A stretch of 64,000 bases of DNA from Jacaranda mimosifolia. Its lineage: Eukaryota; Streptophyta; Magnoliopsida; Lamiales; Bignoniaceae. The translations under genes were made by a program, and so were the position numbers. Below, piece after piece: positions 12,964 through 23,300 of this stretch (within the stretch, counting starts at the first letter, position 1; each line of letters starts with the position of its first letter). The stretch spans positions 30,726,391 to 30,790,390 of the forward strand of contig CM032126.1 in the NCBI GenBank assembly GCA_018894105.1, in the 5' to 3' direction. The notes under the pieces were generated by a model. It made no database searches and was not told where the DNA came from. It saw only the letters and a program-made list of their open reading frames with translations.

Positions 12964-13285
12964 TTGTACCCCAATCTGGGAGAATTATACTTGATTTCAT
13001 GACATTTGTACTTCATTTAGGCAATTATATATTTTATTTAGCGTGAAATTAGCATTTTTGCATGTTGTCCGAGATATCAGTTATTTTGTACCCCAATCTG
13101 GGAGAATTATACTTGATTTCATGACATTTGTACTTCATTTCGGCAATTATGTATTTGATTTAGCGTGAAATTAGCATTTTTGCATGTTTTCCAAGATATC
13201 AATTATTTTGTACCCCAATTTGGGAGAATTATACTTAATTTTATGACATTTGTACTTCATTTCGGTCATTATGTACTTCATTCCT
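12942..13285 (+). repeat. 122-bp tandem repeat, nearly three copies
   Basis: Units begin at 12942, 13064 and 13186, exactly 122 bp apart, and share GTTGTCCGAGATATCAG (third copy GTTTTCCAAGATATCAA), TTTTGTACCCCAATCTGGGA and GACATTTGTACTTCATTT. The third copy is cut at about 13285. The first unit starts inside the remnant MuDR domain, so the duplication took in part of the transposase frame. Confidence 0.93.
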
Positions 13286-13635
13286 TAATATTTTTACTAA
13301 TATTGTTGAATTGAAATTTGTTCCATGATTTGCTTTCTAAGTCTAGGTAATTAATAGCCAAACTCTCAAAATGTGTGTAATATTTATCATATGAATAAAA
13401 TAATGTTAAAGTTTTAAAGTGTTAACCACTAGTGTTCAACGAATGAATGTTATTAATCACAGTAATGTAAATAATACTTATGCTTTCAAAGATGTAAACA
13501 AATGAACATTTGACGATAATATCCATCCTATCACCCGTACAAATACGTACTTCGCCTGATTCGATAATCTCAAAATATTGTACTTGACAATCACTATTAT
13601 TATTAGAAACTAATTATTCAATTGCAATAAATGTG

Positions 13636-14090
13636 CTTCAATATAACACCATTTATACTTTATTTGTTCTACGTTTATACTTCATTTCCCTCATATTGTA
13701 CTCAAATTCACTACTCAGTTTCAATTCAATTGAAGTGTACTTTAACATAATACTATTTGTACTTTGTTTGTTCTACGTTTGTACTTCATTTACCTCATAT
13801 TGTACTCAAATTCACTGCCCAGTTTCAATTTAATTGAAATGTACTTCAACATAACACAATTTATACTTTATTTGTTTTACGTTTGTACTTCATTTCCCTC
13901 ATATTGTACTCCAATTCACTACCCAATTTCAATTTAATTGAAGTGTACTTCAACATAACACCATTTATACTTTGTTTGTTCTATATTTGTATTTCATTTT
14001 TATCATATTGTACTCAAATTCACTGCCCAATTTCAATTTAATTGAAGTGTACTTCAACATAACACCATTATTGCCCTCGTATTATACTCA
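13636..14090 (+). repeat. 104-bp tandem repeat, four copies plus a partial
   Basis: Units begin at 13636, 13740, 13844, 13948 and 14052 with an exact 104-bp period. Each carries CTTCAACATAACACCATTTA, then TTTGTACTTCATTT, CATATTGTACTCAAATTCAC and AATTTAATTGAAGTGTA. The fifth copy breaks off near 14090. The units differ by scattered point changes only. Confidence 0.95.
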
Positions 14091-14314
14091 AATTCTTTTA
14101 CCGGAATATGAGCACGACCTCTATAATTAGTTTTTCCTTTATAGGGATCAGGCGATTTAATATTTGAGTTGGGTGGTTCATCTGCTACCTGGATTGTGCT
14201 GATGTCTTTTGTCTCCTTGGGTACAAAACACCAGCACATTAGATATGAAGTATCAACTATTGAAGTACAAAAGATTATGACATTAAGTGCAAATATCACC
14301 AACATGGAGTACAA
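14054..14314 (-). other. Minus-strand open frame inside the MULE, unrecognised
   Basis: An 86-codon frame spans the gap between the 104-bp and 44-bp arrays. Its middle (about 14100-14220) reads IQVADEPPNSNIKSPDPYKG and KTNYRGRAHIPVKEF, which is not array-derived. The basic, proline-containing stretch recalls linker sequence near the C-terminus of FAR1/MULE proteins, but the similarity is too weak to name. It runs opposite to the MuDR fragment. It may be a captured gene piece or chance. Confidence 0.3.
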
Positions 14315-14484
14315 AAAATCAGTACGTTAAGTACAAATATCACCAACATGGAATACAAAAGATTAGCGTATTAAGTACAAATATCAGCAACATGGAATAC
14401 AAAATATCAGCACATTAAGTATAAATATCACCAATATGAAGTACAAAATATCAGCACATTAAGTACAAATATCACCAACATGAG
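14221..14484. repeat. 44-bp tandem repeat, six copies
   Basis: Units begin at 14221, 14265, 14309, 14353, 14397 and 14441, exactly 44 bp apart. The consensus holds GTACAAAATATCAGCACATT, then AAGTACAAATATCACCAACA and TGGA. On the plus strand the shared core appears as AAGTACAAA, the reverse complement of the TTTGTACTT core in the 104-bp array. Confidence 0.95.
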
Positions 14485-14490
14485 GTACAA

Positions 14491-14872
14491 AATATATTGC
14501 AGGTTTGAATGTTTTATATTACAGTTGCTTCTAAAATATGCTGCACTTTCATTTAATATATATTGCAGGATTAAATATTTTGTACTAAAATTGCTTCTAA
14601 AATGTACTGCAGATACACGGACTATATTCTACACTTTTAGTTAATGTATATTGCAGGCTTGAATGTTTTTGTACTATAAATGCTTCTAAAATGTACTGCA
14701 ATTACACAAATTATATACTACATTTTTGCCTAATATGTACTGCAAGCTTGAATGTTTATACTACATTTGCTTCTAAAATGTACTGCAGTTACACAAATTA
14801 TATATTACAATTTTGCCTAATGTGTACTGCAAGCTTTGATGTTTTGTACTACATATAATATACTACCACTTT
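14491..14872. repeat. Tandem repeat of about 88 bp, about four copies
   Basis: Units share ATTGCAGG or ACTGCAAG, then CTTGAATGTTTTGTACTACA, TTGCTTCTAAAATGTACTGC and AGTTACACAAATTATATACT. Copies start near 14495, 14565, 14652 and 14741, with a final fragment at about 14825. The first copy is shortened. GTAC is again the most constant part. Confidence 0.85.
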
Positions 14873-15550
14873 CAGATGATTTCACCTTATAATTTTAGGT
14901 AAAACGAAGTATAAACCCCAAAAAGGTGAAGTACAACTTTCATGCCTTTCAAGTACAAATTAGAAACTTCCCATCTCACAACAAAAATAATATATATATA
15001 TATATATTTATATATCAAATGAGTTCAAGTGTTTAACAACTAAAAAAGGAATAAAAACCCTAAACATGAGAAAATAGACAAGAAATAAGTCTAACAATAA
15101 AAAATCACGGACATTTAAAACTGTTAATGCAGAAAATATACCTTTGTTTCTTTTGCTCAGTTCTTTTTGTACTTTGCTTCTTGTTGCTGATGTTTCTCCT
15201 TCAATTGTCGTAGAAAAATGACAAAAATTTTGGTGTCTTTTTTTCTTTTTTCCCCTCTCTTCTTCTTCTCGTGTCAATGGCAGAGGATTGGCTTCGCGCC
15301 CTTTTGTTTGGCCACTTGGAGAAGTCGTCGATTTCAGGAAGAAAAAAAAAAAAGGAAAGCGTTCTTCTTGAAGAGGAAACGCATTTCTCAGGTATTTTTG
15401 TTTTTCTTTCCAACTATAATGATATATGAGTCTTTTTAAAAAATATGGAGAGTGATTTCTAAGTTTTGTGAAAAAGTGGGGAGTTTAGTGTGTAAAAATT
15501 CAAATGGGGACTGATTACTAAAATGAAAGTAGGATTATGAATTTTTTTCT

Positions 15551-18523
15551 AATTAACCGTTGTTTTAAAGAACTGGATAAATGCATTTTAAAATTATCAA
15601 GAAATGTATGAAAAATTACGATATATCTAGTTTTATTTTTAATGCAGATATTTTTAGGACGAGTATTTCTTTCTTTTTATATAAGTCTGTATCTTATTAG
15701 TAGTGAGACAGTGGTTTACATTAAACTTTTATATTTTTGCATATTTATGTGTTAGTATAATAGTTAAATATATATCAAAATAATATTTAAAGAATATAAA
15801 TGTGTGTTTTGAATTGATGTAATAATTCAAAATCATTAGAATTTTTCCAAACAAAAAAAAGAAAAAAAGAAAAGGAGTAGCGCCTGAAAGAAATGTTTGG
15901 TTTTCTTTTAAAGATTGAAAAATATTCTAAAAAACATAACTAAACAAAGCTATAATATTTGAAAATTCACTTTAAAATTTATATTGGAATTTTACATTAG
16001 GTATTTTTGTACTTCTCAACTCTAAGTAGAATAGGCGAGATGCTTATTGTTAGTGTTGGTGTGAATACGATCATTTTAAGTTATTTATTTGAATACATTA
16101 CAAACTTTATATCATTCACTTGAATACGTACTTAAATAGGTTGTAAATTATGAATAAGAATATGATAATAAAGTAAAATATTTATATTCTTATATAACAT
16201 ATTTGAGTATATATTATGTGGATGGTATGATTCAAGCGTTGCATACACTTCAAGAATAAGATCTTCTAATTTTTTATATTGATAATATTTAAATATTCAA
16301 TTTTTAAATATGTGTTGGAATTTTCAAAGATTGTTTTTTTTGGAAGTTTGACAGCATTTTCATCATGCTTTGTGATATGGACAACTTTTTAAAAAATAAA
16401 TAAATAAAGTGGAAAACGCCTTTGATATTTTCCTTTTCTCTTGTGGTTTCCAACTTTTTAAGGTCTATTTCAATGAATTGAAAATTGCATCAAAACCACA
16501 TTTTAAGGTCTATTTTGATATGATCAAAGAGTTATCCAAAGTGAGCAAAGGTCACGAGCTACGGTGAATTCGACAGCCATTTATTAAAATGAAAATGAAA
16601 GACAAAATAAAAATGACGATGGCAAATATGTTAAAAGCGCATTCCCTTTCATTAAAAAGTAAACAATTGAAATGGTTGATTTTCTTAGAAAACATTTTCT
16701 ATTTTTGGAGTACGAATTGAAATAAACACTTTTAGTTTGTGAAATTTGGAGGGTTTTTAGTTAGGTTGATTTAAAATATTTTATAAGTTTTTATATCTTA
16801 TAAGGTGCTAAAATTAAGATAAATTTTTAAAATGATTAGATAAAATAAGATTTTAGAATTTATATAATATTAGTAATAATAAACATTTACTAAAATTTTA
16901 AAAATAAGTTAGGAATTTCTTATTTTTTCTCCAAAGAACTTATAAGACTTTGATGTCTTATTCTAGGAAAAATTATAAAAGTTTATCAAACACTTTATAA
17001 TATATCTTCAAAATTCTCAAATGACATATAAAATATTTTGAGTAATTTATAAACTCACAGATATACACGCTCTTAGATAGAAGTTTCAAGTTAATAGTTA
17101 AATTTTTTGTTCAAAAATAAATAAAAAATCTAGAATTTGTATGTGAGAACACGATTTCGAGGCCAATAGCGTCTCCCTCGAGTTGCAAAGTTGACGACTC
17201 GATGACTTTGAAATATTCTTGATTTCGAGTTCCATTGTATACATAGAATAAGTCACATGCATGTGCACATAAAAGACCAGCAAAACACTTTAAAATTGTG
17301 AAAATTTGAGCAAAAATTTATAGTCTTAAAGAGCTACGAAGAGACAATTTCGAAATATAAAAGATAAAAAATTTATCTTTTAGACTTTACATATAAAATT
17401 TAAGATTACATATAAAATAAAATAAGAGAAAGAGAGATACCGTCTCGACTTGACCCCTATTAACTTTGGCTTATCACCATATTTTGACCAACTACCAAGA
17501 TGAATTAATTTTAAAGTTATAAATTAATACAACTACAAAATTGGTGGCTTAGAGCCCTTAAAAGTCCAATATGTACTTAAAAAACAATAAAAATGACTTT
17601 GCATGACCTAATACCGTGTTCTCCTTATCGTTTTTATATGAATCCAAACTCGAGTCGGGACTCGAACGGAGGAGCATGGATTTCTCCTACATCCAACCGT
17701 TTTAAGAAGGCCGCATGGCACTATATAGTACTCTCCACCTAACCTAATATAAACAGGAAAAGTTAGCAGCAGACCCACTATAAAATATAATTTGAATAAT
17801 TCAAATCATTCTTACTCTCAATCTAAGGTTCATTATTACCTTCTTTTAATTTATATTATTCCATCATTATATTCTAATTTAAATATTGGGAAATTTTAGT
17901 TGAGAACCGTCCCAACTAGCTTGATTTATATTCTTATGGATAAATTAGTGGAACTCAATATTTTTGTAAGTTGAGTTCAAAATCTTACGGACCCTACCCC
18001 GTATAACTTAGAAATGTAGTTCTTGGCTGAATCACACATAATTTTTTAAAATAATTCAAATGCCAATGCATAAACTAAGTATATATCAAATTAGAAAATA
18101 CTTTTAGCCCTTATTTTTATATCTCTAAATCTAAGGTCCCAAGCGTGCAAATATATATTTATTATTGGGGTTAAGATGAACCAAGCTGCAATGTTCCCTA
18201 AGAAAATGGATGAAATTGTGAGTACACAATTATTAACCACGCATATACAATTAAAAATTTCTCTTCGTACCTATATAATCAACAATATCAAGCCACCTGC
18301 AGAATAGTTGTGTGAAATTGTGAACCACATTTTTCTAGTCAAGTCTTTGAAAGCTTACTGCCTTTTCTCAGCATAAAACTTTATATTGTGGGCAGTGAAT
18401 GACAAATTGGATATATTTTTAATATTTTTAATAGTACTATTTATGATGTCATTGAAACAAAGGATGCGAACCCAAACAAAAGAAATTATCTTTTTAAGTA
18501 ATTGTTTAATATAAATTAATAAT
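15551..18523. other. Intergenic, AT-rich, no gene seen
   Basis: About 3 kb with no recognisable coding family on either strand. A small repeat of TTTAAGGTCTATTTcaatg/gatat occurs near 16459 and 16502. Poly-A/T tracts are common. The 61-codon minus-strand frame at 17098-17283 has no recognisable content. Confidence 0.5.
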
Positions 18524-19213
18524 TGTTGAAATTCAGAAAGATCTATTATAAAAACTATAAAATAACAGTAAAGTAATTTAATGAAAACTAATAACAGGAT
18601 TTAATGTGATTCGGCGACGTACCTAATTCATCCACCAAACAAAAGATCTTATTGATTTCAAATCAAAGTAATAAGCATAACTTGAGTCACACAAATCTCA
18701 AGAGAATACCTAACACCCTCATTCTAAACTTTATATCGAGATAATTATCTCAAAAACAATTAGAATCACTTGTGTATGGTCTATTCCACCTTGTCCCAAA
18801 AGAAAATGCTGAATTTATACCTGTAACGAAAAGTCCTTGGCCCATGGGCCTGCCCGTGAGCCAGGACGCACATGACTTGCGCCCCGGCGAGCAAAAATAC
18901 AGTGTTGGCAAAAATCATCTCGTTAGGGCATGTGGAACTGGCAGCTTGGCGTAGTATTACAGATGGCGCGCGATCATAGAATGTGCCGAGTCAGGGCGGC
19001 CTGCTCGCAACTTGGCACGCAATGCATGTTTTTCTTCCCTGTTTCTATGCACTCCGAGCCTGGGCGTGCCCCACCTCGCACTCCAATGCTCGGCATTCTA
19101 CCAACACGTATGATGGCGTGCTCCAGTCGCCCATTTCACTTGCTCGACTCCATTTGGCTTTGTTTCTTCCTTTTCTTGTCAATTTTGGTTCAAATTTCAA
19201 AGCAAAATCAACA
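18524..19213 (-). repeat. 3' LTR of the copia element
   Basis: On the plus strand the segment begins TGTTGA and ends TCAACA, a perfect 6-bp terminal inverted repeat with TG...CA ends. It abuts the polypurine tract AAGGTGGAGAATT (minus strand, 19214-19226), where a 3' LTR must start. Its middle (about 18780-19130) is much richer in GC than the flanks. Open frames within it are not conserved coding sequence. Confidence 0.85.
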
Positions 19214-19276
19214 ATTCTCCACCTTGACTTGAAATTCACCATCCATCTTCTATGTCCCTGTCCCCAAAAGTGATCA

Positions 19277-22200
19277 TCATCTGAGTCTGCAAATGTTCAA
19301 ATCCAAACAATGCTCGAATTTGATTCCTGGAGCAACTTTAGTCAAAATGTCTGTCGGATTATCCTTAGTTCCAACCTTGTCAACCAAAATAACACCTTGA
19401 GATACCACATCCCGAACAAAATGATACCTCATGTCAATGTGCTTTGTTCTATCATGAAAAGCTTGATTCTTTGACAAGTGTATGGCACTCTGACTATTAC
19501 AAAATATTGAAGTAATATCAAAATTCATATCCGCAGCCCCTTTAGCCAAATGCCTTCTTTCATGCCTTCAACCAAAGCCATGTACTCAACTTCTGTTGTG
19601 GATAATGCAACTGAAGATTGCAACGTTGCCTTCCAACTAATTGTACAACTTGAAACATAAAACACATACCTAGTCATGGACCTTCTACTGCCTAAATCTC
19701 CTGTATTATCCACATCCACATAGCTAATAATCCTAGTAGTAGAATTCAATTGACTATACCTCAAACATATATCTGTAGAGCCTCTTAGATACCTCATGAT
19801 CCATTTCACAGCCTGCCAATGAGTCTTTCCTAGCTTGTGTATGTACCTGCTCACAACATTGACTGCATGTGAAATGTCTGGCGTAGTGCACACAAAGGCG
19901 TACATCAAGCTATCCACTGCAGTAACATATGGCACATTAGATATGTGCTCCACCTTCTCCTTAGTACTCGGTGATAGATTTGATAAGAGCCTGAAATGAG
20001 TTGCAAGTGTCATACTAACTATATTGGACTTATCCATCCCAAATCGCTTAAGTACTTTCTCAATGTAATGTCATTGAGACAAGTACAATAATCTTGTGTG
20101 TTTGTCCTGGATGATCTCCATGCTCATTATCTTCTTTGCACCACCCAAATCCTCCATCTCAAATTCTTCACTTAACTGAGCCTTTAAATTGTTGATCTTA
20201 GGTATGTTTTAAGAGGCAATCAACATATCATCAACGTACAACAACAAATATATGAGAAGGTTATCACTATATTTTTTATAATATACACAACAATCGTAAA
20301 TGCTTCTAGTATATCCTATCTTGGTAATAAAAGTATCAAACCTTTTATACCATTGCCTGGGAGACTGATTCAAGCCATATAAAGACCTCGTCAAGGACAT
20401 GCTTGATTTTCTTTTTCAAAAACAACAAATCCCTTTGGTTGGCTCAGGTAGATTTGTTCCTCCAACTCATCATGCAGAAATGCTATTTTCACATCCATTT
20501 GCTCAAGCTCCATATCAAATAGAGTCACCATGGCAAGTAAAACACGAATGGAAGCATGTTTTACAACTAGAGAGAACACCTCATAAAAATCAACTCCCTC
20601 TCTCTGAGTAAAACCCTTAGCAACCAATCATGCCTTGTATCTAGCATCTTCAACCCTTGGAATCCCTTTCTTGTTCTTGTAGATCCATTTGTAACCTACA
20701 ATCTTATGCCGTTTAGGTACATTAACCAGCTCCCATGTGCTATTCTTGTGTAAAAACTCTATCTCTTCACTCATAGCTACTGCCTATTTATCATAATTTG
20801 GTTGGGAAATAGGCTATTTGTATGTAATTGGATAATCACCCACAAACTCCTCAGCCTAACTCAAAGCATAAGCAACCATATCTAAGTATACAAACTGCTA
20901 TGGTGGTTTGATTTGCCTTCTCTCTCTATCACGAGCCAAACGATAGTTCTGTAGTGAATTGTTTTCCTGCTGCTAATTAGGTGATAATGAATTTTCATCA
21001 ATTTCATTTATCACCTTCTGTTTTCCCTTTGGAACTTATGGAGTATCAATTTCAATCTCCACCTTCTCTTTAATGCCTTGTAGACTACTTTTGGGTTGCT
21101 CCCCTTTCTTCATCATAGCAGACTCATCAAAAGTCATGCCCCTGCTGATTATTATCTTGAAGCTCTTGTCATCATTACACCACAAACAATAACCCTTGAC
21201 TCCATCTACATAGCCTAGAAATATGCACTTCCTAGCCTTTGGCTCAAGCTTCCCATCCCGAACATAAGCATAGGTTGGACACCAAAATACTCTCATATTT
21301 GAGTAATCAGCAGGAGACTCGGACCAAACTTCCATTGGTGTCTTGTAGTCCAAAGCAGTCGATGGTGACCCATTCACCAAATAACAAGTAGTGTTAATCA
21401 CTCCTGCCTAAAAATCCTTGGACAATCCAGCGTTAAAGAGCATACATCTAGCTCTTTCCAAGATAGTCCTGTTCATCCGTTCTGCAACTTCATTTTGTTG
21501 TGTGTATGTACAACTATGCGATGCCTTACAATTCCTTCCTTATTGTAGAATTCCTGAAATTCCTTATTGTAGAACTCCAATCCATTGTCAGTCTTCAAGC
21601 GATTTATCTCCTTTCCTCTCTGCTTCTCGATTAAAGTTTTCCATTGCTTGAAGTTGACAAACACCTAATCTTTATGCTTCAGCATGTACACTCATACTCT
21701 TTGTGAGAAGTCATCAATAAATGTTAGCATATACTTGGCACTTCCCTTTGAAGGAACCTGAGAAGATCCCAAAAGATCTGAATAAATGTAATCCAAGATG
21801 CCTTTGGTTCTGTGAATTGCAATGCCGAATTTCACCTTGTGTTGCTTGCCAAGCACACATTGCTCACAAAAATTTAGCTCTCCAATCTTCTCCCCACAAG
21901 GCAAATGTCATTTGCTCAGTTCTGACATCCCTCTCTCACTCATATGCCTGAGCCGTATATACCACAATCTTGTAGTATTATTGACTGATGAAGAAAGTGC
22001 TATAGTACCATAAATTGTGCTCCCTATAATATGTAAAGGCCGTTCCGCTTGTCTCCCTTCATGATAAGCAGTGCACCTTTGGAAACCCATAGAACTCCAT
22101 CTCGAGCTTTGTACTCACAACCATTATTATTCAGAGTACCCAGTAAAATCAGATTTTTCTTCAGATCTGGAATATGACGCACATCTGTGAAGGTCCTTAC

Positions 22201-22290
22201 TATGCAATCGTGCATTCTGATACAAATTGAGTCAATTCCTACAACCCTGCATGAAGCATCGTTTCTCATAAGTACTTTACCACCACCATA
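19277..22290 (-). pseudogene. Copia pol polyprotein, broken
   Basis: Pieces on the minus strand: pre-integrase with LWYIRLRHMSERGM (about 21930-22010); integrase with FCEQCVLGKQHKVKF and SDLLGSSQVPSKG (21692-21904), then LKTDNGLEFYNKEF (about 21550-21600); integrase tail with RVFWCPTYAYVRDGKLEPKA (21036-21401); reverse transcriptase with VAKGFTQREGVDF (20391-20627) and SLYGLNQSPRQWYKRF, then LLLYVDDMLIAS (20209-20400); and RNase H with RYLRGSTDICL and STTEVEYMAL (19525-20037), ending HIDMRYHFVRDVV (19277-19549). The YVDD active-site motif survives. At least six frame changes or stops separate the pieces, so no full polyprotein can be made. All domains are in the normal copia order. Confidence 0.93.
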
Positions 22291-22975
22291 TTTCTAATAA
22301 AAGGTAAACCAATCTTCTCGTGGGCACAAATGGTAAACTATAGTTAATATACATCCTTTCTATATTTTATAACATAATTAGCTTTTAGTAATCCATTTTA
22401 ATTAAATATATCCTTATTTGTAAAATTAAATCAATTTTAAATTAAAAAGATATTAAATATATTTATAAATAGCCAATCAATATACTTTTTTTAAAACACG
22501 AAAGCCATTAAGTGTACTTGTGGATACCCAACTATAAAATTTTTCTAAGAATTAAAATATATTAAATATCAACATTTAAACTTTAGTCCAATATAGATAC
22601 CTGGGGGCAAACTCAGTCCATTTTATAAATAGTATAAATTTTAAATTTTTAATCCTTAAATATCATTCATGAACAAAATTAATAGATATCCATCAATTAA
22701 ACATATCATTCAATGACTATTTTAATATAAATAAATCTATATTTAATAAATTAGATGCAAAAATATTAACAATGTTTATAACAAAAAATGTCCATCTAAA
22801 AATAATTTAGGTAAATATATTTTCTTTGACATTATATTTCATTAATTATTTTCTTGCAAACAAAAAAATGAAAATACGACATTTAAAACTACATTCCCAA
22901 AAAAATTCTTAAAATAACGTGAATAGCATCAAACATTATATAAATCTATCTTTTAACACGAATGGATAAAGTGGG
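22291..22975. other. AT-rich spacer at the truncation point of the copia element
   Basis: The left part abuts the broken 5' end of the copia element. The rest is AT-rich, with no gene or repeat that I can name. Confidence 0.45.
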
Positions 22976-22979
22976 GTCC

Positions 22980-23300
22980 AGATTTTCATCTAACCTTGGA
23001 CTGGGTCCCACGTGACAGGCCCCCCACTTCAAGAATCATGATAACAACAATCTAATCCATCCAACAGAAACCTCAAATCGGCGTGTACAAACAGTCAACT
23101 CCACACTACGGCTCACTCCCGCGGCGGAGTCACGAGGATTTCTGTTGGGTGACGTGTCCATCGACGAATGGTGCCACCTGTCCCAAAGGCAGTTGTCAAA
23201 GTAAAAGCCGCGCCGGGGAATTTGTCAGGACGAACTATCCGCGCAAGCCACGTCTTGCTTTAATTAACAACTCCTTGCCGACTCATAAACCGTAACCCCG
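22980..23300. promoter_or_regulatory. GC-rich island with ACGT (ABRE/G-box-like) motifs
   Basis: A patch of about 320 bp is far richer in GC and CpG than its neighbours. It contains CCACGTGAC (23008-23016), GACGTGTCC (23151-23159) and CCACGTCT (23248-23255), plus GCCACCTGTCCC. ACGT cores of this type are bound by plant bZIP factors of the abscisic-acid and light response. A 70-codon plus-strand frame (23083-23295) has no recognisable product. No gene starts on either side, so it may be an orphan promoter or a lost gene's 5' end. Confidence 0.4.

Larger units (their letters stand above)
10790..15550. mobile_element. Mutator-like element (MULE), decayed, packed with tandem arrays
   Basis: An imperfect terminal inverted repeat is visible. 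The left end holds AAACTCTCTAG...TTAGAAATCACTCCC at about 10844-10885. The right end, reverse-complemented, holds AAACTCCCCAC...TTAGAAATCACTCTCC at about 15450-15492. The match continues outward through CACTTGATTTTTG versus CATTTGAATTTTT. Inside is a remnant MuDR-type domain (12738-12960), tandem arrays of 122, 104, 44 and about 88 bp, and a long degenerate array before them. Exact termini and the 9-bp target duplication expected for Mutator elements could not be fixed, so the coordinates are approximate. Confidence 0.62.
18524..22290 (-). mobile_element. 5'-truncated Ty1/copia retrotransposon
   Basis: Read on the minus strand, the order is gag-pre-integrase, integrase, reverse transcriptase, RNase H, then a polypurine tract and one LTR, which is the Ty1/copia order. 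The 5' LTR, primer-binding site and most of gag are missing; recognisable sequence starts at about 22290, just before the pre-integrase region. The 3' LTR is 18524-19213. Confidence 0.92.

Noticed and set aside
13636..14484. Repeat arrays as a CRISPR array
   Set aside because: Units are contiguous tandem copies with no variable spacers, and the DNA is plant nuclear.
15201..15439. Overlapping open frames at the right end of the MULE
   Set aside because: They derive from A/T- and CTT-rich inverted-repeat sequence; no protein family is visible and both strands are open at once.
18930..19273. Plus-strand frames of 96-100 codons in the copia LTR
   Set aside because: They fall in the GC-rich part of an LTR and overlap frames on the other strand; low complexity of stops explains them.
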